From assembly GCA_014138725.1 (NCBI GenBank), contig JACJID010000001.1, positions 1,178,001 to 1,242,000 of the forward strand: a stretch of 64,000 bases of DNA, written 5' to 3'. The position numbers and the translations under genes were made by a program. The notes under the pieces were generated by a model that was given only the letters and a program-made list of their open reading frames with translations, ran no database searches and was not told the DNA's origin. Within the stretch, counting starts at the first letter, position 1; each line of letters begins with the position of its first letter. Shown piece by piece: positions 53,572 to 62,972 of the stretch. Source of the stretch: Kutzneria viridogrisea. Its GTDB lineage: Bacteria > Actinomycetota > Actinomycetes > Mycobacteriales > Pseudonocardiaceae.

Positions 53572-54479
53572 ATGAAAAGTTCCCTCGATACCGTGTGGCG
53601 GTTGAGTGATGCGGAGCTGGAGGACGAGCTGAGGCAGGCCGAAGCCGGGTATCGGCGGGAGTATGCGCGGATGCTGCGAGCGGTGGAGGAGGCGGCTGAT
53701 CGAGGGTTGCCGGCGTGGCGGAAGTGTTCGTCCATGCGGGACTATCTGCATCAGTTGTTGGGGATCTCCCGTCGGGAAGCCAATGCGCGTGTCGCGCACG
53801 CCGGGTTGGGTAAGGCTGTTGAGGCTGAGGTGGCGCCGGAGCAGTACGAGATGATCCGTAAGCTGGCTCGCGAGCTGCCCGGTGGGTTGCCGGTGGAGGC
53901 CGAGGAAATCTTGGTGACGGCGGCGGAGTCGTTGGATACCAAGGCATTGAACCGCTGGGCCGGGAGCTGGCCGCGCGTCTCGACCCTGATGGCCGCGAAC
54001 CCCGGGAGCCGGAGCAGCCGCGTCGTGAGTTGTACGTCAGCCCGAGGGCGAATGGGTCGTTGGCGTTTCGGGGCGTGTTGGATGCCGAGAGCGGGCAGAT
54101 CCTCACCTCAGCGCTGGATACCCTCGCCAAGCCGGACTCCAAGGACGATCCGCGCTCGACCGCTGAGCGGAATGGCGACGCCTTCGCCGATCTCCTTGCT
54201 GGCCACGCCGGCCAGCCGCACGTCACGGTGACGGTTCCGTTGGCGGAACTGGAAAACCGGCTCGGCACCCCGGTTTCGGAGCGGGCACGGCGGCTGGCGT
54301 GCGACGCGAAGATCGTCCCCATGGTGCTGGGCACCCGCTCCGAACCCCTGGACGTGGGTCGCTCCTCCTACGTTGTGCCACAAGCGATGCGCCGGGCACT
54401 GGAATACCGGGATGGAGGCTGTGCCTTCCCTGGTTGTGGTCGGCTGCCCCGGCAGTGTCACGCCCACCACGTGCGGCAC
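53572..54479 (+). pseudogene. DUF222/HNH endonuclease-family gene, copy B (frameshifted and split by intron)
   Basis: From ATG 53572 the frame gives a DUF222 domain (TVWRLSDAELEDELRQAEAG, EVAPEQYEMIRKLARELPGG). One base is missing near 53949, after ESLDTKAL, and the reading continues in another frame (ELYVSPRANGSLAFRGVLDAESG) to the HNH motif FPGCGRLPRQCHAHHVRH. There a group II intron begins at 54480, right after the His-His pair. The C-terminal half of the HNH domain is not found further on. Gene and upstream region are inverted relative to copy A. Confidence 0.85.
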
Positions 54480-55930
54480 GTGCGCCATGAGGCGCGTGAT
54501 TTCCGAACGGAGGTGAAAGACCTCCGACGCCAGATTGTCACAGCAATATGGTGAAGCTGAGGGCAGCCTGATTCGCGGGAATGGGCGGGTTGAGGTGGCA
54601 AGCGGCCCTGACAAAGTCGAGTCGTGCCAGTACTGCCAGATGGTGCGGGCTCGATGAGCGAGACGAGAAGGTATACGAGAGGAACCAGTGTCAGAGGCCT
54701 CGTTATGTGGAACCAACTCGAACCTGGCGGATCAGGGTTGGTATTGCGGTGCGCGCGAACCAGGCCGGGTGTAGCGTCCGCCCGAAACAGAAGGATCGGG
54801 CAGCCGGTGAGGAAAGTCTGTGGCGTACTCACCGGGGCCGCCGGGGTAAAGCTGGGTGCCTCACTCGTCGATCGGAATCACGTGAACATGGGAACCATCA
54901 CGGCTCTCCAGTCAACGATCACCACCAGTGGTCGCGGGAGGGATAGGTGCATTGTCCACTGACGGGTTCGTGGTGGGGCGGAGCCGCTGTAGTACTCCGA
55001 GGACGGGAAAGCCGTCCACATGGGGAAGAGCGGCAGCGGATCGAGCAGGAGAGTTGAGGTAATGCCAGAAGAGTCTTCACCGCTGAATATCGGTGATCTG
55101 CTGTCGCTGTCGTTCGCGGCCGTGCGGCGGGTACTGGGAATGCAAACGAAACTGCACCGTTGGGCGGCGGCCGATCCCGGCCGCCGCTGTGATGATCTGT
55201 ACAACCTCGTGGCCGACCCTGCGTTCCTCGTCACGGCGTGGGAACGGGTGTCGGGGAACACCGGGGCGCGCAGCGCCGGAATCGATCGGCGAACCGTCCG
55301 GTCGATCTCCGAGTCGACGGGGTGTCGTCGGGTTATTGGAGGGAATCCGTGCCGATCTGAAGGCGCGGACGTTCCGTCCGCTTCCAGTCCGGGAACGACA
55401 CATCCCCAAACCTGGCGGGAAGACCCGTCGGCTGGGGATACCGACCGTGACCGATCGGGTCGTTCAGGCCTCGCTGAAACTGGTGCTGGAGCCGATCTTC
55501 GAGACCGGGTTCCAGTCCTCCAGCTACGGGTTCCGGCCCCGGCGCCGGGCCCAGGACGCCATCGAGGAGATCCGCAAACACGCTCGTGAGGGCTACGAGT
55601 GGGTCTTCGAGGGCGACATCGCCGCGTGTTTCGACGAGATCGACCACACCGCCCTGCTCGGGCTGGTGCGGCGACGGGTCAAGGACAAGCGGATCCTGGA
55701 GTTGATCAAGGCGTTCCCGCACGCCGGAATCCTCAGCGAGGACGGTACCGACCGGGATACCCAGTCCGGGACCCCGCAGGGCGGTATTCTGTCGCCGCTG
55801 CTGGCCAACATCGCACTCTCCGAGTTGGACGACTATTTTCATCAGCTCTGGGAGAACCACAAGAACGCCACCAATCGGATGCGGCACCGCCGACGCGGTG
55901 GCGCGACGTTCCGATTGACCCGGTACGCCG
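54480..55930 (+). mobile_element. Group II intron, 3' part missing
   Basis: The intron starts with GTGCGCCATGAGGCGCG, matching the GUGYG 5' consensus, inside the HNH codons of copy B. About 580 bases of structured RNA sequence follow, without a good reading frame, with several short helices (for example GGAGG...CCTCC near 54510). A reverse transcriptase frame starts at 55062. The element ends abruptly at 55930 where the RIT element starts, so domains V and VI and the 3' splice site are missing and it cannot splice. Confidence 0.75.
55062..55930 (+). pseudogene. Group II intron reverse transcriptase, frameshifted and truncated
   Basis: The frame starts at ATG 55062 behind GAGG and encodes the N-terminal part up to [14 protein letters not shown]. 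One extra base near 55323 shifts the reading, after which the RT domains 1-5 follow in the other frame: [59 protein letters not shown] and [17 protein letters not shown]. It breaks off inside the YADD catalytic motif (RYAD, then foreign sequence). The gene is dead twice over. Confidence 0.88.
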
Positions 55931-55968
55931 ACTTATGTTGAACTCCACATAAGTCCGCTTATGTGGAG
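55931..55968. repeat. Left-end palindromes of the RIT element
   Basis: Three copies of the same motif lie in alternating direction: ACTTATGT (55931-55938), ACATAAGT (55947-55954) and CTTATGT (55958-55964). CTCCACATAAG (55943-55953) pairs perfectly with CTTATGTGGAG (55958-55968) across TCCG. Such nested palindromes fit recombinase-binding core sites at the end of a tyrosine-recombinase element. Confidence 0.65.
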
Positions 55969-56158
55969 TGTCGGGTTATGCCTGCTGTTGTTGAGTCTGG
56001 CCTGGTAGACGGCTAGGGCATCCGGGCGTCAGTCGGCATAACAAGCCCTATGAGCCTCGATCCTGACCCGGAGGAGCATCACGCTCCAGGTTGGGAGAGG
56101 ATCATGGACGAGGCTTACCGCACTGAGGGCGGCCCGTTAGGCCCCCTACGAGGACGCG

Positions 56159-57328
56159 TTGCGCGCGCAGCTGACAGCGACCGGATACACGGACTCATCC
56201 GTCACCGATGTCGTGCGGGCGATGGGCCGACTGAGCAGGTGGCTGCGGGTAACCGGCCGAGCCGCGGCGGACCTGACGCCAACGGTCGTGGACGAGTTCG
56301 TGGCACTGCGACGGGAACACAGCACCAGCGAGATGGTGGCCCGCCGAGGAGTAGGGCCACTGCTGCGTTTTCTGCGTGGTGCCGGAGCCGCACCGGGCCG
56401 CGGCGAGGTGTACTGCTCCGATCAGGTAGCCGCCCTGCTCGTCCGGTATCGGGGGTGGTTGGTGGATGAGCGTGGGTTGGCCAGCGAGTCGGTGCGCTGT
56501 TACTGCGGTCAGGCCAAGAAGTTCCTTGTGTGGCTGCCCGCTCCGCTGGACGCCGCGCTGGCAGGCTTGGACTCTGCCACGGTCACCGCGTTCATCGTCG
56601 ACCGCACCACTGCGGCAGAGAGCGTGTGGTCGGCCAAAGCACTGGTGACAGCGTTGCGGTCACTGCTGCGATTTCTGCACGTGGAAGGCATGATCACGGG
56701 CCCGCTGACCGGCGCGGTCCCCGCGGTGGCGGGCTGGCGGTTGGCCGGACTGCCCCGCGGCCTGCACCGAGACCAGGTCGCGGCTGTGCTCGGCGGCCCG
56801 AACACCGCCACCCCGGCAGGATTGCGCGACCACGCGATCTTGACCGTGCTGGCTCGGCTCGGACTGCGCGGTGCGGAGGCAGCCGCGCTCGGCCTGACCG
56901 ACGTCGACTGGCACTCAGGGGAGATCATCGTGCGCGGCAAGGGATCCACCGTCGAGCGGATCCCGCTGCCGGTCGAGGTCGGCACCGCGTTGGCCGCGTA
57001 TCTGACCAAGGGGCGGCCGCCGTGTTCGTGTTCGGCGTTGTTCGTCACCGCCCGCGCCCCTTATCACGCACTGTCGGGAACCGCGGTCCGCGCGGTCATG
57101 GGGCGGGCCTGCCAGCGAGCCGGCTTGCCCCGGCTGGGTGCGCACCGCCTGCGGCACACCCTGGCCACCGAGGTGCTGCGAGCTGGCGCCGGGCTGGCCG
57201 AGGTCGGGCAGCTGCTGCGACACCGCAACCAGTTGTCCACCACCGTCTACGCCAAGGTCGACCACACCGCACTGAGCGCATTGGCACGTCCCTGGCCGCT
57301 TCCCGCGTCGGTGGGGAATCCCTCATGA
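56159..57328 (+). CDS. Tyrosine recombinase, first gene of the RIT trio
   Basis: This protein of about 389 residues has an N-terminal SAM-like core-binding domain and a catalytic domain with the Arg of LARLGLRGAEAAALGL, the box HRLRHTLATEVL, and LRHRNQLSTTVYAKVD with the nucleophilic Tyr. All key residues are present. The start is doubtful: a TTG at 56159 is used, while the sequence MDEAYRTEGGPLGP encoded from ATG 56104 would join it if one base were removed near 56145, so the true 5' end may be frameshifted. Confidence 0.8.
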   Translation: MRAQLTATGYTDSSVTDVVRAMGRLSRWLRVTGRAAADLTPTVVDEFVALRREHSTSEMVARRGVGPLLRFLRGAGAAPGRGEVYCSDQVAALLVRYRGWLVDERGLASESVRCYCGQAKKFLVWLPAPLDAALAGLDSATVTAFIVDRTTAAESVWSAKALVTALRSLLRFLHVEGMITGPLTGAVPAVAGWRLAGLPRGLHRDQVAAVLGGPNTATPAGLRDHAILTVLARLGLRGAEAAALGLTDVDWHSGEIIVRGKGSTVERIPLPVEVGTALAAYLTKGRPPCSCSALFVTARAPYHALSGTAVRAVMGRACQRAGLPRLGAHRLRHTLATEVLRAGAGLAEVGQLLRHRNQLSTTVYAKVDHTALSALARPWPLPASVGNPS

Positions 57329-58204
57329 CCACGCTGCGAGAACACGCCGAACAGTACCTCGCCATGCGCCGCGCCCTGGGGTTCAAGCTCACCAGTTGGG
57401 GCCCGAAACTGATGAGCTTCATCGGCTACCTCGAATCACGCGACCACACCGTCATCACCACCGACGACGCCATCGCCTGGGCGACATCGACACCCCAAGG
57501 CAGCACCGACCGAGTGCACTGGGTCCGCCGCCTGGACGTGGTACGGATCTTCGCCCGGCATCTGAAAACCCTCGAACCCGCAACGGAGATTCCACCCGAG
57601 GACGTCCTGTCACGCCGCTACCGGCGGGTCACCCCCTATCTCTACTCGCCCCACGAGATCGTCGCCCTGCTGCTGGCCGCCGGCAGACTCAGTCCGTCGT
57701 TACGGGCGGCGACCTGGCAGACCGCGCTGGGTCTGCTGGCGGTGACCGGCATGCGCGTGAGCGAGGCATGCCGATTGGACCACCGCGATGTCGACCTGCG
57801 CCGCGGGGTACTCACAGTGCGGGACTCGAAGTTCGGCAAGTCCCGCGACCTGCCGATACACGCCTCGACCAGAGCCACGCTGGCTGGTTACGCGCTCGTG
57901 CGTGATCGGCTCGGCCCCACGCCGTCCAGCCCGGCTTTCTTCATTTCCACTCGGGGCACGCGCGCGTCTGGACGCGGCCAACATGTCCCGGACCTTCACC
58001 CAGGTGCGCGACGCCGCCGGCATCGCCCCGGTCCCGGGCCAACGCCGCCAGAGGATCCATGACCTGCGGCACACGTTCACCGTCGCGACCTTGCTGGACT
58101 GGTATCGGGCCGGCGTCGACGTCCAGGTTCGTTTGCCGCTGCTGTCCCTGGCCGCCGCTCGGCTGGAAGACGCCTTCACTGCGGAGAGCGAGGCCCAGCC
58201 GTGA
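57325..58204 (+). pseudogene. Tyrosine recombinase, second gene of the RIT trio (broken)
   Basis: The gene starts at ATG 57325 overlapping the previous stop. The first 210 or so residues are in one frame (TTLREHAEQYLAMRRALGF, VTGMRVSEACRLDHRDVDL). Near 57960 the reading shifts, and the rest (DAANMSRTFTQVRDAAGI, RIHDLRHTFTVATLLDWYRAG) is in another frame. After RLPLLS the protein jumps straight to LAAARLEDAF; about 25 residues that in relatives hold the nucleophilic Tyr are missing. It cannot be active. Confidence 0.85.
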
Positions 58205-58587
58205 CCGCACACACCGACACCAGCGACCTCGCGCCGCTGCTGCAAAGTTTCTTCACCGACAAGCTGATGCGGCAACGTCAAGCCAGCCCGAACACCATCA
58301 CGACCTACCGTGACGCGTTCACGCTGTTGCTCGGCTTCGCCAGCATCCGCACCCGCCGACAGCCAGCCCGACTGGGTCTGGGAGATCTGGACGCCCCGAT
58401 GATCGGGGCGTTTCTGGGGCACCTGGAGACCGATCGGGGCAACACCATCGCGACTCGCAACGCGCGTCTGGCCGCGATCCACTCCTTCTTCCGCCACGCG
58501 TTACCCCGAGCACCCGAGCACGCCGCGCTGATCCAACGTGTGCTGGCCATCCCGCCCAAACGCCGCGACCGCGCCATCGTCAGCTAC
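58201..58587 (+). pseudogene. Tyrosine recombinase, third gene of the RIT trio (N-terminal part only)
   Basis: About 129 residues remain: the core-binding domain with LLQSFFTDKLMRQRQASPNT, TYRDAFTLLLGFASIRT, and ATRNARLAAIHSFFRHA, ending PKRRDRAIVSY. The catalytic domain that normally follows is gone; the frame runs into the left end of the IS701-type element at 58588. The GTG start overlaps the stop of the second gene. Confidence 0.85.
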
Positions 58588-60134
58588 CGGTAGTTTGTTG
58601 ACGGCGGCTGGTGGTTGCGGTATGCCCTGAGGTGCAGGGATTTTACGAGCGTTCTCGGGGTGTGCGCCATGACCGCACGTCGTCCGTGTCCACCGGCACC
58701 GGGGCCGTTGGAAGGCTACGCGGCCCGTTTCGATGATCTGTTCGGCACGCTTGCCCAGCGGCGAGGTTTTCGGGAGTATCTGACCGGGCTGTTGGCCCCG
58801 CGTGACCGGAACAAGACGTTGACGTGCCTGGCCGGGGCCGAGCCGATAAGCGGTGCACAGCACCCCGCAGTGCAGCGATTGCAGTTCTTCCTGTCAGAGT
58901 CCACGTGGGACTCCGAACGGATCAACGCCCGACGCCTGGAGCTGTTGCTGGCCGATCCGGCCACCGCGCCACATGCCGGCGGTGTACTGGCGATCGACGA
59001 CTCCGGGGACCGCAAAGACGGGAAAACGACCGCGCATGTGGGCAGCCAGTGGCTGGGCCGCTACGGCAAGACCGACCGTGGGATCGTCACCGTGACCACG
59101 CTGTGGGCTGATGAGAACCTGTACTACCCGCTGCACGCGGTGCCCTACACCCCAGCCTCCTACTTCCCCAAGGGCAAGAACGACCCGGAGTTTCGTACCA
59201 AGCTACAGATCGGTGCCAGCCTGGCCCGTGACGCACATGCGGCCGGGGTGGCCTTCCGCGCGGTGGTGGCCGATGCCGCCCACGGCGATCAGGACGCCTT
59301 CCGCGGTGACCTGTCGATCGCGGGGTTGCCGTTCGCGATGGCGCTCAAGCCGAAGCAGGGAACCTGGGCCTACGGCGACCAGGCCCACACGCCGGTGGAT
59401 GCCGCCCGCGCGCTGGCCGGCACCAGCCCCGAGGAGCCCGGTGACTGGGTCAAGGTCACCCGCGTGTTCCGTGACGGGCATACCCAGACCTGGTGGGCCG
59501 CCGAGGCCCAGCTGGGCTGGTGGGGACCGGACGGCACGACACGGCTGGTCGTTGCCACCACAGACCCGGGCACCCTGCCGGACAAGGCCACCTGGTATCT
59601 GGCCACGAATCTGCCCCGCCCCGGCGGACCCCGTGAACACGACAGTCCTTACCAGGCAGCGGATCTGGCCGAGATCGTCCGGCTCTACGGCATCCGCCAC
59701 TGGATCGAGCAGAGCTACAAGCAGATCAAGGACGAACTCGGGTGGGCCGATTTCCAGGTTCGTTCCGATACCGCGATCCGCCGCCACCAATGCTTGGTCA
59801 ACTGTGCGTTCTCCTTCTGCTGGAACACCTGGTTCGGTGATCCGGCACCGGCGGCACCGGATCCTGTGTCGCGGCAGCCAGTCCCGGCCGCGCGAGGGGA
59901 CCGGCGAGAGAGGGGGCTCTGCCACACAGTCCACTGCGGACAGAGTGACACCGCGACCGTCCTGGCCGCGCGCCCTTCGACGAGTCCGTGGATGGCTGGC
60001 CCCCTGGAGGTTGCTTCAGCGCTACTGGCGAGCGTGGTCAACCAGGCCCCCGCCCGTGGAGTTACAGGCATTGATCGACGCCGTCGCGAAGGGACAGACG
60101 CTGAACCTCTACCTCCCGCCTTAACAAACTACCG
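58588..60134 (+). mobile_element. IS701-family insertion sequence (1547 bp)
   Basis: The ends are exact: CGGTAGTTTGTT at 58588 and its reverse complement AACAAACTACCG ending at 60134, with similarity continuing inward. CTAC occurs directly outside both ends (58584-58587 and 60135-60138), a 4-bp target duplication as usual for this family. The transposase inside is frameshifted near its end. It landed at the junction of the truncated third recombinase and the IS630-type element, so it is the youngest insertion of the nest. Confidence 0.85.
58669..60124 (+). pseudogene. IS701-family transposase with C-terminal frameshift
   Basis: From ATG 58669 the frame encodes the DDE_5-type transposase: GYAARFDDLFGTLAQRRGF, VLAIDDSGDRKDGKTTAHVG with the first Asp, VVADAAHGDQ with the second, and YGIRHWIEQSYKQIKDELG with the Glu. 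After the conserved CLVNCAFSFCWNTW the frame drifts; the expected tail (GWLAPWRLLQRYWRAWSTRP, ELQALIDAVAKGQTLNLYLP) is in a different frame ending at 60124. All catalytic acids lie before the shift, so partial function is conceivable but unlikely. Confidence 0.85.
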
Positions 60135-60157
60135 CTACAGAGGTTGAATGGTCAGCA

Positions 60158-61233
60158 TTACGGAGGTGCTGGGTCGAGCTCCAGCCCGGTGTGAGCGAGG
60201 AAGGCGTCGATCAACTCGGGCCGGTACTGGATCCGCTTGAGCCGGTTCTTCACCACCGCGACCAGCTCATCGACACCGTGCACGATGAGATTTCCCAAGC
60301 CACGCTTGACATGCGACCACACATGCTCGGCCGGATTGAGGTCCGGAGCGTAGGCGGGCAGCCGGATCACGTGCAGCCAGTCCCGCGCCGCAACCAACTC
60401 CCGCATCGCCGCGCTGACGTGCGTGTTCAGATTGTCCCAGATCAACACGATCGGGCCGCCGAGTCGCTGGTGCGCGGCGTCGAGCAGGGCGGCGTAGTCG
60501 GTCTCGGCGAAGCTGCGCCGTTCACCCTTGCGACCGCGGTGGGTCCGGGTGCGGTAGATCAACCGGCCGCGCTGGCCGGGCCGCACGCACACCAACCCGG
60601 CAACCGAGACCCGGCCCGATCCCTTGCCCGACACAGCCACCGTCGGGGTCTGGCCCCGCCGTGCCCACGTGCGGGCCTTCGGCGGACGCAGGGTCTGACC
60701 GGCCTCGTCCTCGAAACACAGCCACGCGTCGCGCTCCGGCGCTACCGTTTTCCCTCCGGCCACGTCTCCTTCCGCCAGGTGGCGATCGCGTCCTCGTCGC
60801 GCTCAACGGCGCGATGCGCCGGGGCCTGCGGTGAGAGCCCCATGCGGTGCAACAGATACGACACCCCGCGCAGGGTGTAGCGGGTGTGGAACATCCGCGC
60901 GATCAGGTCCGCCACCCGCGCCAGCGTCCAGCGCTGATCCTCGCCGAAGCCGTGCGCTGCGGGGCCCTGCTCCAGCGCTTGGGCCAACCGATCCAGGCGT
61001 TGCTGGTCCAGCCGACAGTCCGATCCGCCCGGCCCTTTCGTGGCCAGCGCCGCCCGGCCACCGGCACGCCAACGGCGGCGCCACACGTACACCGCGTTAG
61101 TCGACACCCGCAGCCGCCGAGCGATCTCAGCGACCGGCACGTCCAGGGCGAACCACTCGGCCGCCTGTAACCGGACCGCCTCTCGTGTGGCCCTGCCCCG
61201 CTCGGACAGGCCTCCTCCGTCCGCGTACCTCAT
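60158..61233 (-). CDS. IS630-family transposase made by -1 frameshift (two overlapping frames)
   Basis: The first frame (61233 down to the TAG at 60742) encodes the helix-turn-helix part: AEWFALDVPVAEIARRLRVS, VYVWRRRWRAGGRAAL, TRYTLRGVSYLLHRMGLS, TWRKETWPEGKR. The second (from about 60763 to 60158) encodes the DDE domain: WLCFEDEAGQTLRPPKARTW, GPIVLIWDNLNTHVSAAM and LPAYAPDLNPAEHVWSHVKR. Just before the stop of the first frame is the heptamer GGGAAAA, read G GGA AAA, the pattern for -1 slippage. A shift there joins the frames into one full-length transposase. Its acids are all present, so it may be active. Confidence 0.85.
60748..60754 (-). promoter_or_regulatory. Slippery heptamer for -1 ribosomal frameshift in the IS630 transposase
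   Basis: The minus strand reads GGGAAAA here in the frame G GGA AAA, followed by C GG TAG, the stop of the first frame. Slipping back one base gives GGG AAA ACG GTA GCG, which is the start of the second frame. Many IS630 elements control their transposase this way. No downstream stem was modelled. Confidence 0.65.
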
Positions 61234-61371
61234 CACCCCGGCATAGACCCGACCACGGTCACCGTCGTGGAGGACACGCCGTGAACAGCATGATCAACCC
61301 TGGCCATTCAAGATCTGTAACGCCGCGTCAAGCCACTGGGCGACCTTCTTGAAGTCGCTCCCACTCTGATT

Positions 61372-62829
61372 TCAGCCGACCCAGGTGCGTAGCGCTTCTT
61401 CAAGGCCGGTCGGGTCATCCGCCTTGCCAGCCCACGCGAGGTAGCCGTCCGGGCGCGCGAGCACCGCCGTGTGCTCCCACGGTTCGCTCGGCACCGCCGT
61501 GACGACGTCGAGGTGTTTCCCGGCGGTGAGCTTTCGTAACGCGTCCGTGGCTGTTAGCTGCAACAGCAGCGGACGGCCGCTGCGCAGAAGCTCGGCCGCG
61601 AGGCAGGTCCTCGCGTCGGTGGTGATCTTGCGCGCCGGCAGGAACCGGCCGACCAGGTGGTCCTTCGTGGACAGGTCGTACCGGATGTCGCAGCCGCTGA
61701 TCAACCCGACCAGATGCCGGTTCACCTCGGGCCGGCACAGCAGCTGCCCGAAAAGCTCGCGCAACGCGTCGTTGGCCGGTGCGGGGTGCAACAACCTCAT
61801 CTGTGCCCGTGTGTTCTCCAGTACGGCTTCCGCCGCGGGCCGGCGTTCGGCCTCGTAGGTGTCCAGCACCGCCTCAGGCAGCCGGCCGGCGATGTGGCCG
61901 GCCAGTTTCCAACCCAGGTTCACCGCGTCCTGCAGGCCGACATTGAGGCCCTGGCCGCCGATCGGGTAGTGGACATGCGCCGCGTCACCGGCGAGCAGGA
62001 TCCGGCCGCTGCGGTAGCGCTCGGCGATTCGGGCGCTGTCGCCGTACCTGGTCATCGAGGCGGCTTCGTCAATCGGTACCGGGCGGCCGAGAATGTGCGC
62101 GACCCGGTCCCGTAGCTCGGCCAGGGTCGGCGGGGTGGTGGGTTGGACGTGGATGTCGACGAAGTCGATGGCGAGCACTCGGCTGTGCCCGTCGGTGGGG
62201 TGCTTGGCGATGACCGTGACACCGCGCGGGGTACGGGTCCAGCCGGCCGGGGCCGCGTCCGGGTCGAGCAGCCGTACCTCACCCAGGATGGTCGAGACCG
62301 TCGGCGGGCTGCCGGGGAAGTCGATGCCGGCCAGTTTGCGGACCGTGCTGTGCCCGCCGTCGCAGCCGACCAGGAACCGGGCGGTCAGCGTGTACCCGCC
62401 GCAGGTCACCGTGACGCTGTCCTCGGTCTGGGACAAGTCGGTCACCTCGTGGCCGCGCCGGACGATCACACCCAGTTTGGCGGCCTCCTCGGCGAGGATC
62501 CGTTCGGTCTCGGCCTGCGGGGTGAACAGCATCGTCGGCAGGCCGGTGTCCAGCACGCTGAAGTCCAGGCCGCCGACACCGGCGAAGTGCGGCTTCGGCA
62601 CCGCGCGCCCGCTGGTCGCCGCCGTCGCGTCGACGAACCCGTCCAGCAGGCCACGGGCATGCAGCGTCTGGATGGTCCTGGCGTGCAGCCCCTGCGCCCG
62701 CGACTGCGTTGTCGGCTCGGTGAGACGTTCCAGCACGACCACCGAAACCCCGTGCCGGCCCAGTTCGGCGGCGAGCATCAGCCCGACCGGCCCTGCGCCC
62801 GCGATCATCACGTCGACCTCGATATCCAC
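61372..62829 (-). CDS. FAD-dependent aromatic monooxygenase (PHBH fold)
   Basis: This protein of about 485 residues has the FAD site VMIAGAGPVGLMLAAELGRHG, GCDGGHSTVRKLAG, and ILLAGDAAHVHYPIGGQGLNVGLQDAVNLGWKLAG, with a thioredoxin-like tail (HTAVLARPDGYLAWAG). It resembles both resistance-type hydroxylases such as rifampicin monooxygenase and polyketide tailoring oxygenases. The start is uncertain; GTG 62829 gives the family's normal N-terminus. It lies beyond the mobile-element nest, divergent from the LLM gene, and may be a displaced piece of the cluster or an unrelated detoxification gene. Confidence 0.85.
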   Translation of the reverse strand: MDIEVDVMIAGAGPVGLMLAAELGRHGVSVVVLERLTEPTTQSRAQGLHARTIQTLHARGLLDGFVDATAATSGRAVPKPHFAGVGGLDFSVLDTGLPTMLFTPQAETERILAEEAAKLGVIVRRGHEVTDLSQTEDSVTVTCGGYTLTARFLVGCDGGHSTVRKLAGIDFPGSPPTVSTILGEVRLLDPDAAPAGWTRTPRGVTVIAKHPTDGHSRVLAIDFVDIHVQPTTPPTLAELRDRVAHILGRPVPIDEAASMTRYGDSARIAERYRSGRILLAGDAAHVHYPIGGQGLNVGLQDAVNLGWKLAGHIAGRLPEAVLDTYEAERRPAAEAVLENTRAQMRLLHPAPANDALRELFGQLLCRPEVNRHLVGLISGCDIRYDLSTKDHLVGRFLPARKITTDARTCLAAELLRSGRPLLLQLTATDALRKLTAGKHLDVVTAVPSEPWEHTAVLARPDGYLAWAGKADDPTGLEEALRTWVG

Positions 62830-62972
62830 GTCCTCCACCCTGGTCGACGCGGCTCTTCGGCGGCTCGAACCCCGGTCGACTTCAGTAGTGGTCGAGTGAT
62901 TCCCGTGTGGCCGAGGGGATGCTGGCGGGTGCCCCCGGGCAACCGGTGCCCGGCGAACGAGACGAGTCCACA

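Larger units (their letters stand above)
55931..58587 (+). mobile_element. RIT element (recombinases in trio), right end missing
   Basis: Three tyrosine recombinase genes lie head to tail with overlapping stop and start codons (ATGA at 57325 and GTGA at 58201), the defining plan of RIT elements. The left end has nested palindromes at 55931-55968 and interrupts the intron reverse transcriptase. The third gene is cut short by later IS insertions, so the right end is missing. Only the first recombinase looks intact, so the element is probably immobile. Confidence 0.75.
60138..61317 (-). mobile_element. IS630-family insertion sequence
   Basis: Inverted ends match: CAGAGGTTGAATGGTCAG at 60138 and the reverse complement of CTGGCCATTCAAGATCTG ending at 61317, each flanked by TA (60136-60137 and 61318-61319), the standard TA duplication of IS630/mariner elements. 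It carries one transposase split into two overlapping frames on the minus strand. It sits against the remains of the third RIT recombinase. Confidence 0.8.

Noticed and set aside
56050-56469. Frame of 139 codons at the left end of the RIT element
   Set aside because: Only its first 14 or so codons look real, as the possible true start of the first recombinase in another frame; the rest is a shadow of the recombinase.
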